Assembly (NCBI GenBank): GCA_902826885.1
Contig: CADEGL010000001.1
Location: 72,957-136,956 of the forward strand
Reading direction: 5' to 3'
DNA length: 64,000 bases
Source: an uncultured Alphaproteobacteria bacterium
GTDB lineage: Bacteria > Pseudomonadota > Alphaproteobacteria > CADEGL01
In this document: piece by piece, positions 53,512 to 62,827 of the stretch
Layout: every line of letters starts with the position of its first letter
Numbering within the stretch: position 1 is the first letter of the stretch
Program-made: the position numbers and the translations under genes
Notes under the pieces: model-generated
Database searches by the model: none
What the model saw: the letters and a program-made list of their open reading frames with translations, nothing else
What the model was told of the DNA's origin: nothing

Positions 53512-54689
53512 GTCAATTCCCTTGGCGGAATAGGTTGCAGATACCGATATCGGCCGTTGGTCTTCTTTCGAATGTCGGCGAAGTACTCGTATGCGAAAAC
53601 CACGAGGACATCCGGCTTATGGCTGTCCAAGTGCATCTTCGGCACGATCGGAATATGGGTTCCGGGCGTGAATCTGTTTTGCTTAAGCGGACTGTCGTCC
53701 ACCGTGAAAGCAACTAGGGACGGGCCGATGTCGCCAAAGTTGCAAATCGTCGAAACGCGCGCGGGCGCGCCGTAGCCGGCCACCTTCAAGTTCGACTTCT
53801 TGTAGCTGGTTAACAGATCGCGAAACGCAGCAACCTGGACATCGACGCTCTCCTTGAACTCCCGGAGCCTAGCGATCGTGAGGCTCTGCTCCTCCTCAGC
53901 CAGCAGCGACGCCACGCGCACGGATGGAACGGCGTCGCCTTTACGCTGGATCGTCACCTGCAGAGATCCGCCGTGCGGTTCGACATGCTCCGCGTCGACG
54001 ATTGCCATATCATGCGCGTCGAACAGATGTTTCAGCGACGTAAGCGAGTAGTAGAAGATTCGGTCCAGGTAAAACCGTTCGAATTGCGTATGCCGGAGGA
54101 TGTTGCCGATATACTCGACTTCGATGATGAACTTGCCCTTGGCGTCGAGAAGCGCGCGCACCGTATCGATGAAATCGTGTGGATTCTCAAGATGCGTGAA
54201 GACGCTGCTGGCGACGATGACGTCGGGCTTGCCGTGTTGCTTCTCCACCTCGGCGGCGGAGGCCGCGTCGAAGAACGCGCAGACGGTGGTCAACCCCCGA
54301 TCGTTGGCGATCTTGGAAACGTTGAGCGACGGCTCGATGCCGACGCACTTCACGCCGCGCGCCTTCAGCGGTTTGAGCAGGATGCCGTCGTTCGAGCCGA
54401 CATCGACGACGAAGCGCGCCCCGGCCAGCTTCTCGGCCAACCCCTCGAAGTGCCGGACCAGGCCGGCATTGACCGAGGAGAGATAGTAATAGTCCTCGAA
54501 CATCAGCTCGCGAGACACGATGGTCGTCAACTGCACGTTCTTGCAGTTGGGACAGAAGAACATCGCCAACGGGAAAAACCGCTCGGCTTGGAACTGCGCT
54601 TCGGTGGGGTACTTGTTGGCGAGAGGCTGCTTCCCCAAGTCGAGGAATTCGACGAGATCAGCGCCGCGGCACAATTGGCATCTTATCAT
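53508..54689 (-). CDS. sugar C-methyltransferase (SAM-dependent, zinc-binding N-terminus)
   Basis: The 393-residue product has a CxxC near residue 4 (MIRCQLC) and CPNC near residue 49, the N-terminal zinc-binding domain. The SAM-binding core is FVVDVGSNDGILLKPLK, and the helical C-terminal methyltransferase domain includes GYGAPARVSTICNFG. This layout is that of TylC3/NovU-type enzymes that add a methyl to C3 of a 4-keto deoxysugar, producing a branched sugar. I start at the ATG at 54689 at the zinc domain; the frame to 54803 adds a non-conserved head. It is coupled to the UXS-like gene. Confidence 0.88.
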   Translation of the reverse strand: MIRCQLCRGADLVEFLDLGKQPLANKYPTEAQFQAERFFPLAMFFCPNCKNVQLTTIVSRELMFEDYYYLSSVNAGLVRHFEGLAEKLAGARFVVDVGSNDGILLKPLKARGVKCVGIEPSLNVSKIANDRGLTTVCAFFDAASAAEVEKQHGKPDVIVASSVFTHLENPHDFIDTVRALLDAKGKFIIEVEYIGNILRHTQFERFYLDRIFYYSLTSLKHLFDAHDMAIVDAEHVEPHGGSLQVTIQRKGDAVPSVRVASLLAEEEQSLTIARLREFKESVDVQVAAFRDLLTSYKKSNLKVAGYGAPARVSTICNFGDIGPSLVAFTVDDSPLKQNRFTPGTHIPIVPKMHLDSHKPDVLVVFAYEYFADIRKKTNGRYRYLQPIPPRELT

Positions 54690-54886
54690 ATACGGCAATT
54701 TTCTGGATGTGATCGCGCGGCCGATTAGTACTATGAAAGGTCTTCGAGTTTCAACGGCGGCTGAGGGCGAGATAGAAGAATGACGCCTCACAGCCGCGTG
54801 CAATAGCGGCGCTTGAGACGCCGCCGAAAACCTGATTTAAGTGACGAGCGATCCTCGGGGGATCGACAGGATCAAGCCGGTACGAC

Positions 54887-55888
54887 ATGGGGTCTTCGCA
54901 AGACGATCGGCCAACGCAAGTCGACATGTGCGTCTTGCTGCCCGTCTACAATGATTGGGCTTGTTTCCCTAGACTGTTGGCCGAGATCGACCGGGCGCTG
55001 ATCGACAGCCGACGCACCGCGATCGTGGTCGTCATGAACGACGGCGGTGCTTCAAGCCCGGCGGATGCCGACTTTTTCACCAGAAAATATGAACGTATCA
55101 GCGAATTTCGAGTGGTCGAGTTGGTTCGAAATCTCGGGAATCAGAATGCGTTGGCCGTTGGCCTGAGCTTCGTTCGCGACGAAGTTCCCTGCGAGACAGT
55201 GGTCGTCATGGACTCCGATGGGCAGGATATTCCGGGCGATCTCGCGAAACTTCTCGCGGCGCACGACGGTCATCCGTCTTCCCTGATCGTCGCCGAGCGG
55301 AGCGGCCGGTCGGAAGGCCTAGTCTTCAAGCAATGCTATAGACTGTATCGCGCGATGTTCAGGGTGCTCGTCGGCCAGCACATGACCTTCGGAAACTACT
55401 CCGTGATACCGCGACGCCATTTGCCACGTCTGTGCGCGATGGCCGAACTGCCGGTCAATCTTGCCGCGACGTTCATGAAATCGCGCCTTCCCATTGAGCG
55501 CGTACCGTGTTTCCGCGGCGCTCGTTATGACGGTCGCACGTCCCAGAATATCGTCAGCCTGATCATCCATGGTGTGAACGGCATCTTGGTCTTCAGCGAA
55601 ATCGCGCTCGTCCGAGTCACGTTGTTGTCGGCGGCACTCATCCTTTGCGGTTTGGTTGGCATCGCGGCGGTTACAGCGATCCGTCTTTTCACGAACTATG
55701 CGGTTGCAGGATGGGCGACCTATGTCATCGGAATTCTCGCGCTATTGATTGGTCAGGCCGTGCTATTCGCCCTTCTGGCGACTCTTGCCCGCGGCAGAAA
55801 TCCGATCTCGCTTATCGTGGAGCCCGAGCGTTATAGGTTTGCGATTTCATCGGTGACTTCCATCGATTGTGCCAGAGCACACCGATAG
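54887..55888 (+). CDS. family 2 glycosyltransferase, polyprenyl-phosphate type (GtrB/DPM1-like)
   Basis: The GT-A domain starts VLLPVYNDWACFPRLLAEI and contains VVMDSDGQDIPGDLAKLL as the DxD site and the conserved RSGRSEGLVFKQCYRLYRAMFR loop. Two membrane segments lie at the C-terminus (residues about 232-260 and 270-300). These enzymes load a sugar onto undecaprenyl phosphate in the inner membrane for later transfer on the periplasmic side by GT-C enzymes. The YfhO-like membrane protein at 56673 could be the partner that uses such a donor, which is an inference from adjacency. Confidence 0.87.
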   Translation: MGSSQDDRPTQVDMCVLLPVYNDWACFPRLLAEIDRALIDSRRTAIVVVMNDGGASSPADADFFTRKYERISEFRVVELVRNLGNQNALAVGLSFVRDEVPCETVVVMDSDGQDIPGDLAKLLAAHDGHPSSLIVAERSGRSEGLVFKQCYRLYRAMFRVLVGQHMTFGNYSVIPRRHLPRLCAMAELPVNLAATFMKSRLPIERVPCFRGARYDGRTSQNIVSLIIHGVNGILVFSEIALVRVTLLSAALILCGLVGIAAVTAIRLFTNYAVAGWATYVIGILALLIGQAVLFALLATLARGRNPISLIVEPERYRFAISSVTSIDCARAHR

Positions 55889-55907
55889 ATAACGGCCGAG
55901 AGTCACC

Positions 55908-56621
55908 TTGCCGTACGCAACAGCAAATCTTACAGCCGAACTTGAGCTCTTCGACAACGCCAAAAATTGGAAATCCTACTGGGCGAGCATCATTCGACCA
56001 TACGTACGCGGGCGCGTACTGGAGGTCGGCGCCGGCAGCGGCGGATCGACCCCGTTTCTCGCCGCCGCCGCTGCCGAATGGATTTGCTTGGAGCCGGACC
56101 CGACGCTGGCGGCCCGGCTGCACCAAAAGCTCGATTCCGGTTCACTGCCGCCGCATTGCCGCCTGGAGACCTCCACGCTGCAGAACTTACCGGTCGACGA
56201 GCGCTTCGATGCTATTCTGTATTTGGATGTGCTCGAGCATCTGCCCGATCATCGCGGTGAAGCAGCGCTAGCTGCCCAACACTTGGCGCCTGGTGGGGCG
56301 TTGATCGTGTTGTCCCCCGCGCATCAATTCCTCTTCAGCCCGTTCGACAAAGCCGTGGGGCACCATCGACGTTACAGCCGCAGCAGCCTGCGGGCGGCCA
56401 TTCCCGACTCCCTCAGCTTGGTAAAGCTGGTCTACTTGGATAGTGTCGGCATATTGCTATCGCTCGCTAATCGCCTGATCTTACGGAGCGCAGCACCCTC
56501 CGAAGCTTCGTTGCGGATTTGGGACGGCTGGGTTGTCCCCGTATCTCAACGCCTGGACCCGCTCTTTGGATACTCTATTGGCAAGTCCGTGCTTGGAATC
56601 TGGCGAAAGCCTACAGCGTGA
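55908..56621 (+). CDS. class I SAM-dependent methyltransferase
   Basis: The 237-residue protein has the SAM site VLEVGAGSGGSTPFLA, the acidic turn CLEPDP and motif FDAILYLDVLEHLPDH. The C-terminal half includes HHRRYSRSSLR, found in methyltransferases that sit in polysaccharide clusters. The substrate is unknown. Translation appears to begin at a TTG at 55908, since no ATG or GTG precedes the conserved part, 19 bases after the GT2 gene. It converges with the YfhO-like gene. Confidence 0.85.
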   Translation: MPYATANLTAELELFDNAKNWKSYWASIIRPYVRGRVLEVGAGSGGSTPFLAAAAAEWICLEPDPTLAARLHQKLDSGSLPPHCRLETSTLQNLPVDERFDAILYLDVLEHLPDHRGEAALAAQHLAPGGALIVLSPAHQFLFSPFDKAVGHHRRYSRSSLRAAIPDSLSLVKLVYLDSVGILLSLANRLILRSAAPSEASLRIWDGWVVPVSQRLDPLFGYSIGKSVLGIWRKPTA

Positions 56622-56672
56622 AGCCAGTCGATTCACCCGGCGCACCAAAGCGACCGAGCCACTCTGGTAGAA

Positions 56673-59357
56673 CTAGACCCGGACGCCATCCGCCTGCCCG
56701 CCGGCCGGACGCCGCAGGCGTCGGTAAGCATACGTCGCGGCAAATCCGATCAGCATCACCAAAAACGTGGCCGCACTGACCGCCACTCCAATCCAGACGC
56801 TATAAGGACGAAGAGTAACCATCACTTCTGATTTTCCGGCTGGGACCTGTACCGCCGCAAATATTCCATTCGCTCGAATAAGAGGTGCTGGCTGCCCATT
56901 AACGGTCACCTTCCACCATGGGTCGAACTTGGTTCCGATAAGCACAAGTGCCGAAGTGTCGGCCTCGACCTCTAGTTGAGTCCAACTGCCGGCTTCACCA
57001 TCCGCCTTAACGATCTTTCCGCTCTGCCGAAATGTCTTCACACCACTTTCCGCCGTGATCCGCGCCTCAAATTCTGGGGCAAGCATGGCAAGAGCCTGCT
57101 CAGGGATAGCGGCTGTAGGAATCCACGGCTGATCAGGGCTTTCTAGCGCGCGGAGCGCGTCGCTTGCGCGATCCCCGAAAACAATACGGTCGGGCACATC
57201 GAACGCTGGCCGCGCGCCCAGATATTCGTAGAGACGATATGTGCTATCGGAGTAGATGAGTCTGCTCGACGCCAAAAACCGCTGCTCCCAACGATCAGCT
57301 GCGAAATCTTGGCGTCCGTTAAGCTTATCAATGACATCCGGCTGATGACGTAGAACCCATCGGATACTGAACGCGTCCATAATATAGGGATGAAGTGTCG
57401 CCCGTTCTCCCATCGCCCGCCAAAACGGTTGGCCATAGTGCGGAATCATCATGTCCGTATATTCGTTCGCTTGGGGCACGACATTTTGATATCCGGTTGT
57501 AACAGGGATTCGTTCACCGGCGAGAGCATTTGGCAATGTTCGGAAGCGGTTCTCTTCTGGACTGGCGCCTGTTATGCGCCACGTTTGCTCGGCTCCCGTT
57601 CTTTGCTCCTGGAAGTAAATATCGACATGCATCCGATACTTAACTGGGCCATGGGATACCTGCGCACCTGCCGCAATTAGAGCGTCCTCGACAGGATGCC
57701 GAACGCTCAACGAAGCCACCCTCCCTCCGCCCTCTGCTTTTTCGCGATCGATCACCTTGGCATACATCGCCCGAATTCCGGTGCTCTCGGAGTATGAATA
57801 AGCTTGGGCCAGTGCGAGAAGGCAAAGTAATGCGGTCAAGACTGCAGGGGTGACATATCCGCGTTCGGTGGCTCGACTTCGCAGACGAATAAAAGCCATA
57901 GCGGCGATCAACGACGACGAGATCGCCCAAATAAATGGCTGGCCGAACTCTTTCGTCAACGCTGCTGAATAGCTTCTGTAGAAGTTCCCTGCGGCGGATG
58001 GATCATAAGCAAGGTTGAATGCCGCCCTGGCGAAAGAGAAAGCATATTCGACGATAGCTTCCGGAAATTTGAAAAGCAGAATCGAGAAAAACAATATTGA
58101 AAACGCCAAACACCAAAGCGTGAATGCACCAGCAATTTTTCGATCATGATTGATCCGATATAGCGCATAGCCAGCGATGATCGGGGTAACGATTTCCAGC
58201 AGCGCCGTCTGGCGTCCATAGGGCACCTCGGCCCCCAGGTTAATGAAATAAAGCGCCATCACCCCAAACGACGTCACGACCGAAACAACGAGCAGGATGT
58301 ACATGGCCCGAAAAAATCGAGGCGTACTCGAAAGAAATAGTCCGAACACAGCGAGCATCGCGATCGGCAGGCCTTGGTAAACGCTAAACGATTCCAGCTC
58401 GCTCCAATTGCTTTCCCGAAGTGGCCACCAAGGAGCCGCGTGATCTTCGATGCCGGGAACGAATAGGCGAATAAGATAAAAATCGGGGACGAGCTGTCGC
58501 ATTATGTTTAGCTTGTCCGCGACTCGCGCCGCCGAAGAGCCCTCGGCGATGTATAAATTATCGACGAGCGGGATGAGAAAGTGAGCGCTTGCTAGTGTCG
58601 CCACGATGCCGGAAGCCGCCAGCAGCGCTGTAACACGGGCTTTTTTGGGCCAAGGCGCCCAGAACAGGGCAAAAAACAAGGCCAACCAAATCACATACAC
58701 GGAAAATTGAAGAAAGCCGTACGCAAATTGAACGTAAAGAAGGAAAAATAACGCGGCAAAGATACAGCCTGACGGAGAATTTTGCGCCCGAACCAGGAAA
58801 TATAAGATCCAGGGCAGTATGGAAAAATGCAAAGACATAGTGGGAAAAACGAGAAACACGGCATATCCAAGCGAGAACGAGTAGGCCACCGCCAAGATCG
58901 CGCGCGTGTAACTCGGTATCTTGATGCCCAAGGCACCGAGCAAAAAGAAAATACCGAAATAGCCTACCAGTGGTTCCAGGATATAGGCCGGATTGAGAGG
59001 TCCATAGATCGCACTGGACCCGAAGAGAAAACCGACAAGCAATTGGATGGGGTTGGGCTGAAAAGTCGCATTTCCTAACAAGCGCTCGCCGGCGAAAAGA
59101 AATGGGTGATAGTAGAAAATCTCACCCTGTTTCATACCGTCGATGAAGTAGGTGAACAGCGGATAATAAGCATCCAGGCTATCCCCGTTGAGCAACATAT
59201 ACGGAAATTTCGCCGCCAGAAGCGGCATGCCGGACAAGAGAATAAAAATAGCTCCAAGAACGGCTGGCCCGAACTTCGCCATGGCGCCCAGAATCAACTG
59301 AGGGTTATCCGCCAGCCGCTTAAGAACGCGCGGCGAATTCGTGTTAATCATGGCCAT
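56673..59357 (-). CDS. YfhO-like large membrane protein (possible GT-C glycosyltransferase)
   Basis: The 894-residue product has about 12-13 membrane segments and a long C-terminal periplasmic region. The C-terminal pattern DPWWKVTVNGQPAPLI followed by IFAAVQVPAGKSEV and a final membrane helix is typical of YfhO. The N-terminal loop with YPLFTYFIDGMKQGEIFYYHP resembles GT-C proteins that take polyprenyl-phosphate sugars. YfhO of Bacillus is thought to glycosylate lipoteichoic acid. The gene is visibly richer in A/T than its neighbours, so it may have been acquired separately. It lies next to a polyprenyl-phosphate glycosyltransferase gene. Confidence 0.8.
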   Translation of the reverse strand: MAMINTNSPRVLKRLADNPQLILGAMAKFGPAVLGAIFILLSGMPLLAAKFPYMLLNGDSLDAYYPLFTYFIDGMKQGEIFYYHPFLFAGERLLGNATFQPNPIQLLVGFLFGSSAIYGPLNPAYILEPLVGYFGIFFLLGALGIKIPSYTRAILAVAYSFSLGYAVFLVFPTMSLHFSILPWILYFLVRAQNSPSGCIFAALFFLLYVQFAYGFLQFSVYVIWLALFFALFWAPWPKKARVTALLAASGIVATLASAHFLIPLVDNLYIAEGSSAARVADKLNIMRQLVPDFYLIRLFVPGIEDHAAPWWPLRESNWSELESFSVYQGLPIAMLAVFGLFLSSTPRFFRAMYILLVVSVVTSFGVMALYFINLGAEVPYGRQTALLEIVTPIIAGYALYRINHDRKIAGAFTLWCLAFSILFFSILLFKFPEAIVEYAFSFARAAFNLAYDPSAAGNFYRSYSAALTKEFGQPFIWAISSSLIAAMAFIRLRSRATERGYVTPAVLTALLCLLALAQAYSYSESTGIRAMYAKVIDREKAEGGGRVASLSVRHPVEDALIAAGAQVSHGPVKYRMHVDIYFQEQRTGAEQTWRITGASPEENRFRTLPNALAGERIPVTTGYQNVVPQANEYTDMMIPHYGQPFWRAMGERATLHPYIMDAFSIRWVLRHQPDVIDKLNGRQDFAADRWEQRFLASSRLIYSDSTYRLYEYLGARPAFDVPDRIVFGDRASDALRALESPDQPWIPTAAIPEQALAMLAPEFEARITAESGVKTFRQSGKIVKADGEAGSWTQLEVEADTSALVLIGTKFDPWWKVTVNGQPAPLIRANGIFAAVQVPAGKSEVMVTLRPYSVWIGVAVSAATFLVMLIGFAATYAYRRLRRPAGGQADGVRV

Positions 59358-59545
59358 GTCCGTGGAAGTTTTTGATTTCCTGGCAGAGCTTTGCCAGCTT
59401 AAGTGCCCGCAGATCAGCTATCCAATATAGCGTAGTCAAACGCATAGTTCGCAAGCTTGGTGCGGTTCGCACTTTATTTCTTCCCAAAAAGTCACGTTCG
59501 TTTGAGAACTGCACGTCGTGCATTACCGATCGGGATGAAAACGTC

Positions 59546-60736
59546 ATGCAACGGGTGCGGCATAAATTAGCCATAGGACTGCGGCGATTGTCCGCGCCGG
59601 GCCGCGCGAAGGCTCCGCTTCGCATCGGACGGCCATGGGTCACAGGGTTTCTGCGTAGCCCGAGCGGTATTGGAGCGGCAGGCCGGCTGACGTGGACGGC
59701 ATTGTCCGACCGAGGCCTCGCTCCGGCGGCGGTCGATCTGTCCGCGCGCTTCCAACCCGAGGACATGATCTCCCCCTTGCCGGCGGAGCCGCCGCGTCAA
59801 ACGGATGAGGGTCCGATCCTTTTCCATGCCAATCCGCCGGAATTCTGGGTGGCATTGACGAAGATTCGACGGCGCCATTTGGCGGGCCGAATGCGCATCG
59901 GCGCCTGGGTGTGGGAGCTGCAAGAACTGCCGCGCGCCTGGCGTTCCGCCGCCAACCTCGTCGACGAGATTTGGGTTCCCAGCCGATACTGCGCGGAGGT
60001 TTTTACGGGTTTGGGCCGGCCCGTTCGCGTCGTGCCTCACCCCGCCGCGGCGGGCTTTTTCGCCGCGCCGCGCGATCGCACCGCCTTCGGTCTGCCGGAA
60101 GAAAAGGTTATTTTCCTGGCTGTCTGCGATCTTCGGTCCAGCTTGGCGCGGAAAAACCCCTTGGGTGCGATTCAAGCCTATGCGTCCGCGTTCGACCAGA
60201 CGAGCGCCGACCGCCCTGTTCTCGTGCTGAAGGTCGGCGGATACGCCGGTCACGAACATCTACTTGACAAGATCGGCGTGGCGGCTGGACGCGCGGGCGT
60301 GCGCCTCGTCACCGATGCACTTTCGCAAGAAGGCATGGATGCCCTGATCGCGGCCTCCGACGCCTTTGTCTCGCTCCATCGCGCGGAAGGATTCGGCCTG
60401 GTCGTCGCGCAGGCGATGCTGGCGGGCAAGCCCACGATCGTGACCGATTGGTCCGGCACGCGGGATTTCACCGACGACACGACCGCTTGCCTCGTGCCCG
60501 CCAAGGAGGTGCCTGTCGCGGACCCGCAAGGCATCTATCCGCCGACCGGGATCTGGGCCGAACCGGACATGGAGACGGCGATCGCCTGGATGCGCCGATT
60601 GACCAACGAGCCCAGCCTGCGCCAGGAAATGGGCGCGCGGGCCACCATGAAAGCTCGCTCGATCCTCTCGGTCGATGCCTGGTGGCGCAATGTGGGAGCA
60701 GATTTCCGAAACGCTTGTGGTGTTGCGGACGAATAA
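59546..60736 (+). CDS. GT4-family glycosyltransferase
   Basis: The 396-residue enzyme has a GT-B fold. The N-terminal half has IGRPWVTGFLRSPSGIGAAG and AWVWELQELP, and the C-terminal donor domain has AVCDLRSSLARKNPLGAIQAY and the E-x7-E-type LHRAEGFGLVVAQAMLAGKPTIVTDWSG. The usual length and motifs fit polysaccharide GT4 enzymes. I choose the ATG at 59546 at the start of similarity; the in-frame open stretch to 59372 is A/T-rich and unconserved. It is divergent from the YfhO-like gene and converges with an epimerase gene. Confidence 0.88.
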   Translation: MQRVRHKLAIGLRRLSAPGRAKAPLRIGRPWVTGFLRSPSGIGAAGRLTWTALSDRGLAPAAVDLSARFQPEDMISPLPAEPPRQTDEGPILFHANPPEFWVALTKIRRRHLAGRMRIGAWVWELQELPRAWRSAANLVDEIWVPSRYCAEVFTGLGRPVRVVPHPAAAGFFAAPRDRTAFGLPEEKVIFLAVCDLRSSLARKNPLGAIQAYASAFDQTSADRPVLVLKVGGYAGHEHLLDKIGVAAGRAGVRLVTDALSQEGMDALIAASDAFVSLHRAEGFGLVVAQAMLAGKPTIVTDWSGTRDFTDDTTACLVPAKEVPVADPQGIYPPTGIWAEPDMETAIAWMRRLTNEPSLRQEMGARATMKARSILSVDAWWRNVGADFRNACGVADE

Positions 60737-60748
60737 CGCCGCAGCCGG

Positions 60749-61759
60749 TCAGGCCGTTCGTGCCGGATTGGTGAGATAGCGGAACCACGTCTCCGTCGCC
60801 TCGGCAATCGACGCCTGGTCCCAAAGCGGCGCATTGCGCCAGTAGTCGATGTTCTCCACTACCGAGGCGACCCCCTCCTCGAAACTCACCTGCGGCGCCC
60901 ATCCGAGCAGGCGCTTCGCCTTGCCGATATCGGCCCAGGTGCAATCGGGCTCGCCAGGGCGCTTTGGCACGCTGACGGTTTCGCCACCCAACAGATCGAC
61001 CAGCCGATTGACCGATTGGGGGTTTCCGGCTCCAACGTTGAATGCCTCACCCACCACCGGCGCTTCCGCTGCCGCCAGGAAGCCTCGCGCCACGTCGGTG
61101 ACGTAGATGAAGTCCCGAGTCTGCGTTCCGTCGCCCACCACGGTGAACGGCTTGCCGGCCAGCTTCTGCCGCAGAAACACACCGAAGACCGCGCCATAGG
61201 CCCCGGAGGTGCGAGAGCGCGGGCCATAGGCGTTGAACAACCGAATCGCGTTGACCGGCAGGCCATAGACCTGATGCCAATGCATCACGGCCATTTCGCC
61301 GAGATACTTCGACAAAGCGTAAGGATATTGGGGTTGGATCGGATGGGTCTCGGCGGTCGGCGTTTCGGCCAAGCCGTAGCACGACGACGACGCGGCATAG
61401 ACAGTCTTCGCCACCTTGGCCGCGCGCGCCGCCTCCAGGACCTTGACCGTGCCCTGGATATTCACGTCCATGTACTCGGCGGGCTTTTCAATCGACGGGA
61501 CGATGTCTCCGATGCCGGCGAAATGGAAAACGTAAGTGGCGCCTTCGAACAGGGAATCGTCCGCCGATAGCGAACGGATATCCCGCTCGTCGAGGACGAC
61601 ACCCGCATCGCGGGCGTGATGCGCCAGATTCTCGGCCCGGCCGCCGACCAGATTGTCGATCACACGCACGCCAAAGCCGCGCGTCAGCAGAAGGTCCACC
61701 ATGTGGCTGCCGACGAAGCCCGCCCCGCCGGTCACGACCGCGATCTTCTTCGCCGTCAA
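60749..61759 (-). CDS. extended SDR, UDP-sugar 4-epimerase/dehydratase-like
   Basis: The 336-residue protein has TGGAGFVGSH at the N-terminus, ASSSCYG, and YALSK as the Tyr-x3-Lys pair. NAYGPRSRTSGAYGAVFGVF, GDGTQTRDFIYVTDVARGF and FNVGAGNPQSV follow, in the order of UDP-glucose 4-epimerase and WbpP-like enzymes. It may epimerise or dehydrate a UDP-hexose for the glycan made here. It is co-transcribed with the upstream SDR, whose stop overlaps its start by four bases (61756-61759). Confidence 0.88.
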   Translation of the reverse strand: MTAKKIAVVTGGAGFVGSHMVDLLLTRGFGVRVIDNLVGGRAENLAHHARDAGVVLDERDIRSLSADDSLFEGATYVFHFAGIGDIVPSIEKPAEYMDVNIQGTVKVLEAARAAKVAKTVYAASSSCYGLAETPTAETHPIQPQYPYALSKYLGEMAVMHWHQVYGLPVNAIRLFNAYGPRSRTSGAYGAVFGVFLRQKLAGKPFTVVGDGTQTRDFIYVTDVARGFLAAAEAPVVGEAFNVGAGNPQSVNRLVDLLGGETVSVPKRPGEPDCTWADIGKAKRLLGWAPQVSFEEGVASVVENIDYWRNAPLWDQASIAEATETWFRYLTNPARTA

Positions 61760-62760
61760 CTGACGCCTCGGCTCTTGAGGACCTTGACGTTCGAATAACG
61801 CTCGTCGGTCATGCTTTCCGGCAGCTTGCCTTCCTTCATGGCGGCGCAGAGGTCGCGCACCGCGTCCTCGATGCTGTGGCGGGGCACGAAGCCAAGCTCG
61901 TTCGCGATCTTGTCGGAATTGACGTGGTAGGAACGCAGGTCGTTCGTCGACACTTTCGCGATCTCGACCGGCTTGCCGGCGAATTCCGCCTCGACCACGT
62001 GCTTCACCATCTGAGCGATCTCGTCGACGGTGTAATTCTGATAGCCGGCGTTGTAAGTCCGGCCGGCGATCTTCGCCCCCTCGATATCGAGCAGGAGTTT
62101 ATAGACGTCGCAGATGTCCTGGATGTGGATGTTCGGGCGTTTTTGCGAACCGCCGAACACCGTGATCTTGCGGGCGTTGACAGCATGATTCGTCAGGATG
62201 TTGACCGTGAGGTCGAACCGCATGCGCGGGCTGTAGCCGCACACGGTGGCCGGCCGTACCGTCACGCAGACGAAATCCTGCGCCTGGTGGCGCTTCAGGA
62301 CCTCCTCGCACATGCCCTTGTATTTGCTGTAGAGCGTCAAGGGCAGCAACGGATGCTCCTCGCGCACGTCCGGTGCGTCCGACACGCCGTAGACCGAGCT
62401 CGACGACGCATAGATGAAGCGGCGGACGCCTTGCCGTTTGGCGGCCAGCACCAGAGGCTCGAAGCAGTCGAAGTTGATCGACGTCGATAGGGTTTCGTCG
62501 AGCTCGAAGCTTGGGTCGTTGGAGATGCAGGCCAGATGAATGACCGCATCGACCCCCCAAAGCGCCTCCTCGACCTTTTCTGCGTCCCGGATATCGCCTT
62601 GGACAAGCTTCAGGCGGGGCTGGGACTGGAGCTCGCAACCAAACCACATCGTGTCGAACACGGTGACGGAATGGCCAGCGGCAAGCAATTGCGGCGCCAG
62701 CACGGTGCCCACATAGCCGGCTCCGCCGGTCACCAAGACGTTCTTAAGATCGGGATTCAT
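61756..62760 (-). CDS. extended SDR, NAD-dependent epimerase/dehydratase (paralogue of the 22143 gene)
   Basis: The N-terminus reads VLVTGGAGYVGTVLAPQLL (NAD site), then ASSSSVYG and YSKYK as catalytic residues. The motifs HLACISNDPSFELDETL and GYSPRMRFD match those of the SDR at 22143-23234, so these are paralogues. The C-terminal half differs in RPNIHIQDICDVY. It probably acts on another nucleotide sugar in the same pathway network. It starts at an ATG at 62760, and its stop overlaps the downstream SDR start. About 67 bases separate it from the divergent, unidentified reading frame. Confidence 0.87.
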   Translation of the reverse strand: MNPDLKNVLVTGGAGYVGTVLAPQLLAAGHSVTVFDTMWFGCELQSQPRLKLVQGDIRDAEKVEEALWGVDAVIHLACISNDPSFELDETLSTSINFDCFEPLVLAAKRQGVRRFIYASSSSVYGVSDAPDVREEHPLLPLTLYSKYKGMCEEVLKRHQAQDFVCVTVRPATVCGYSPRMRFDLTVNILTNHAVNARKITVFGGSQKRPNIHIQDICDVYKLLLDIEGAKIAGRTYNAGYQNYTVDEIAQMVKHVVEAEFAGKPVEIAKVSTNDLRSYHVNSDKIANELGFVPRHSIEDAVRDLCAAMKEGKLPESMTDERYSNVKVLKSRGVS

Positions 62761-62827
62761 CGGCCAACAGGGTAACAGCGAAAAATAGAAAAGATCTGCG
62801 GAGACGAGTATTCACCTAATACATCCC

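Noticed and set aside
54806-54824. GCGGCG...CGCCGC hairpin between the C-methyltransferase and GT2 genes
   Set aside because: It sits between divergent genes, is imperfect with a bulge and has no T run, so it is not a terminator.
59391-59408. CTGGCA...TGCCAG inverted repeat upstream of the YfhO-like gene
   Set aside because: The arms are only six bases long and lie between divergent genes; too weak to call an operator.
17574-62827. Search for insertion sequences, integrases, att repeats or CRISPR arrays around the glycan region
   Set aside because: I found no transposase or integrase gene, no regularly spaced repeats and no obvious flanking direct repeats.
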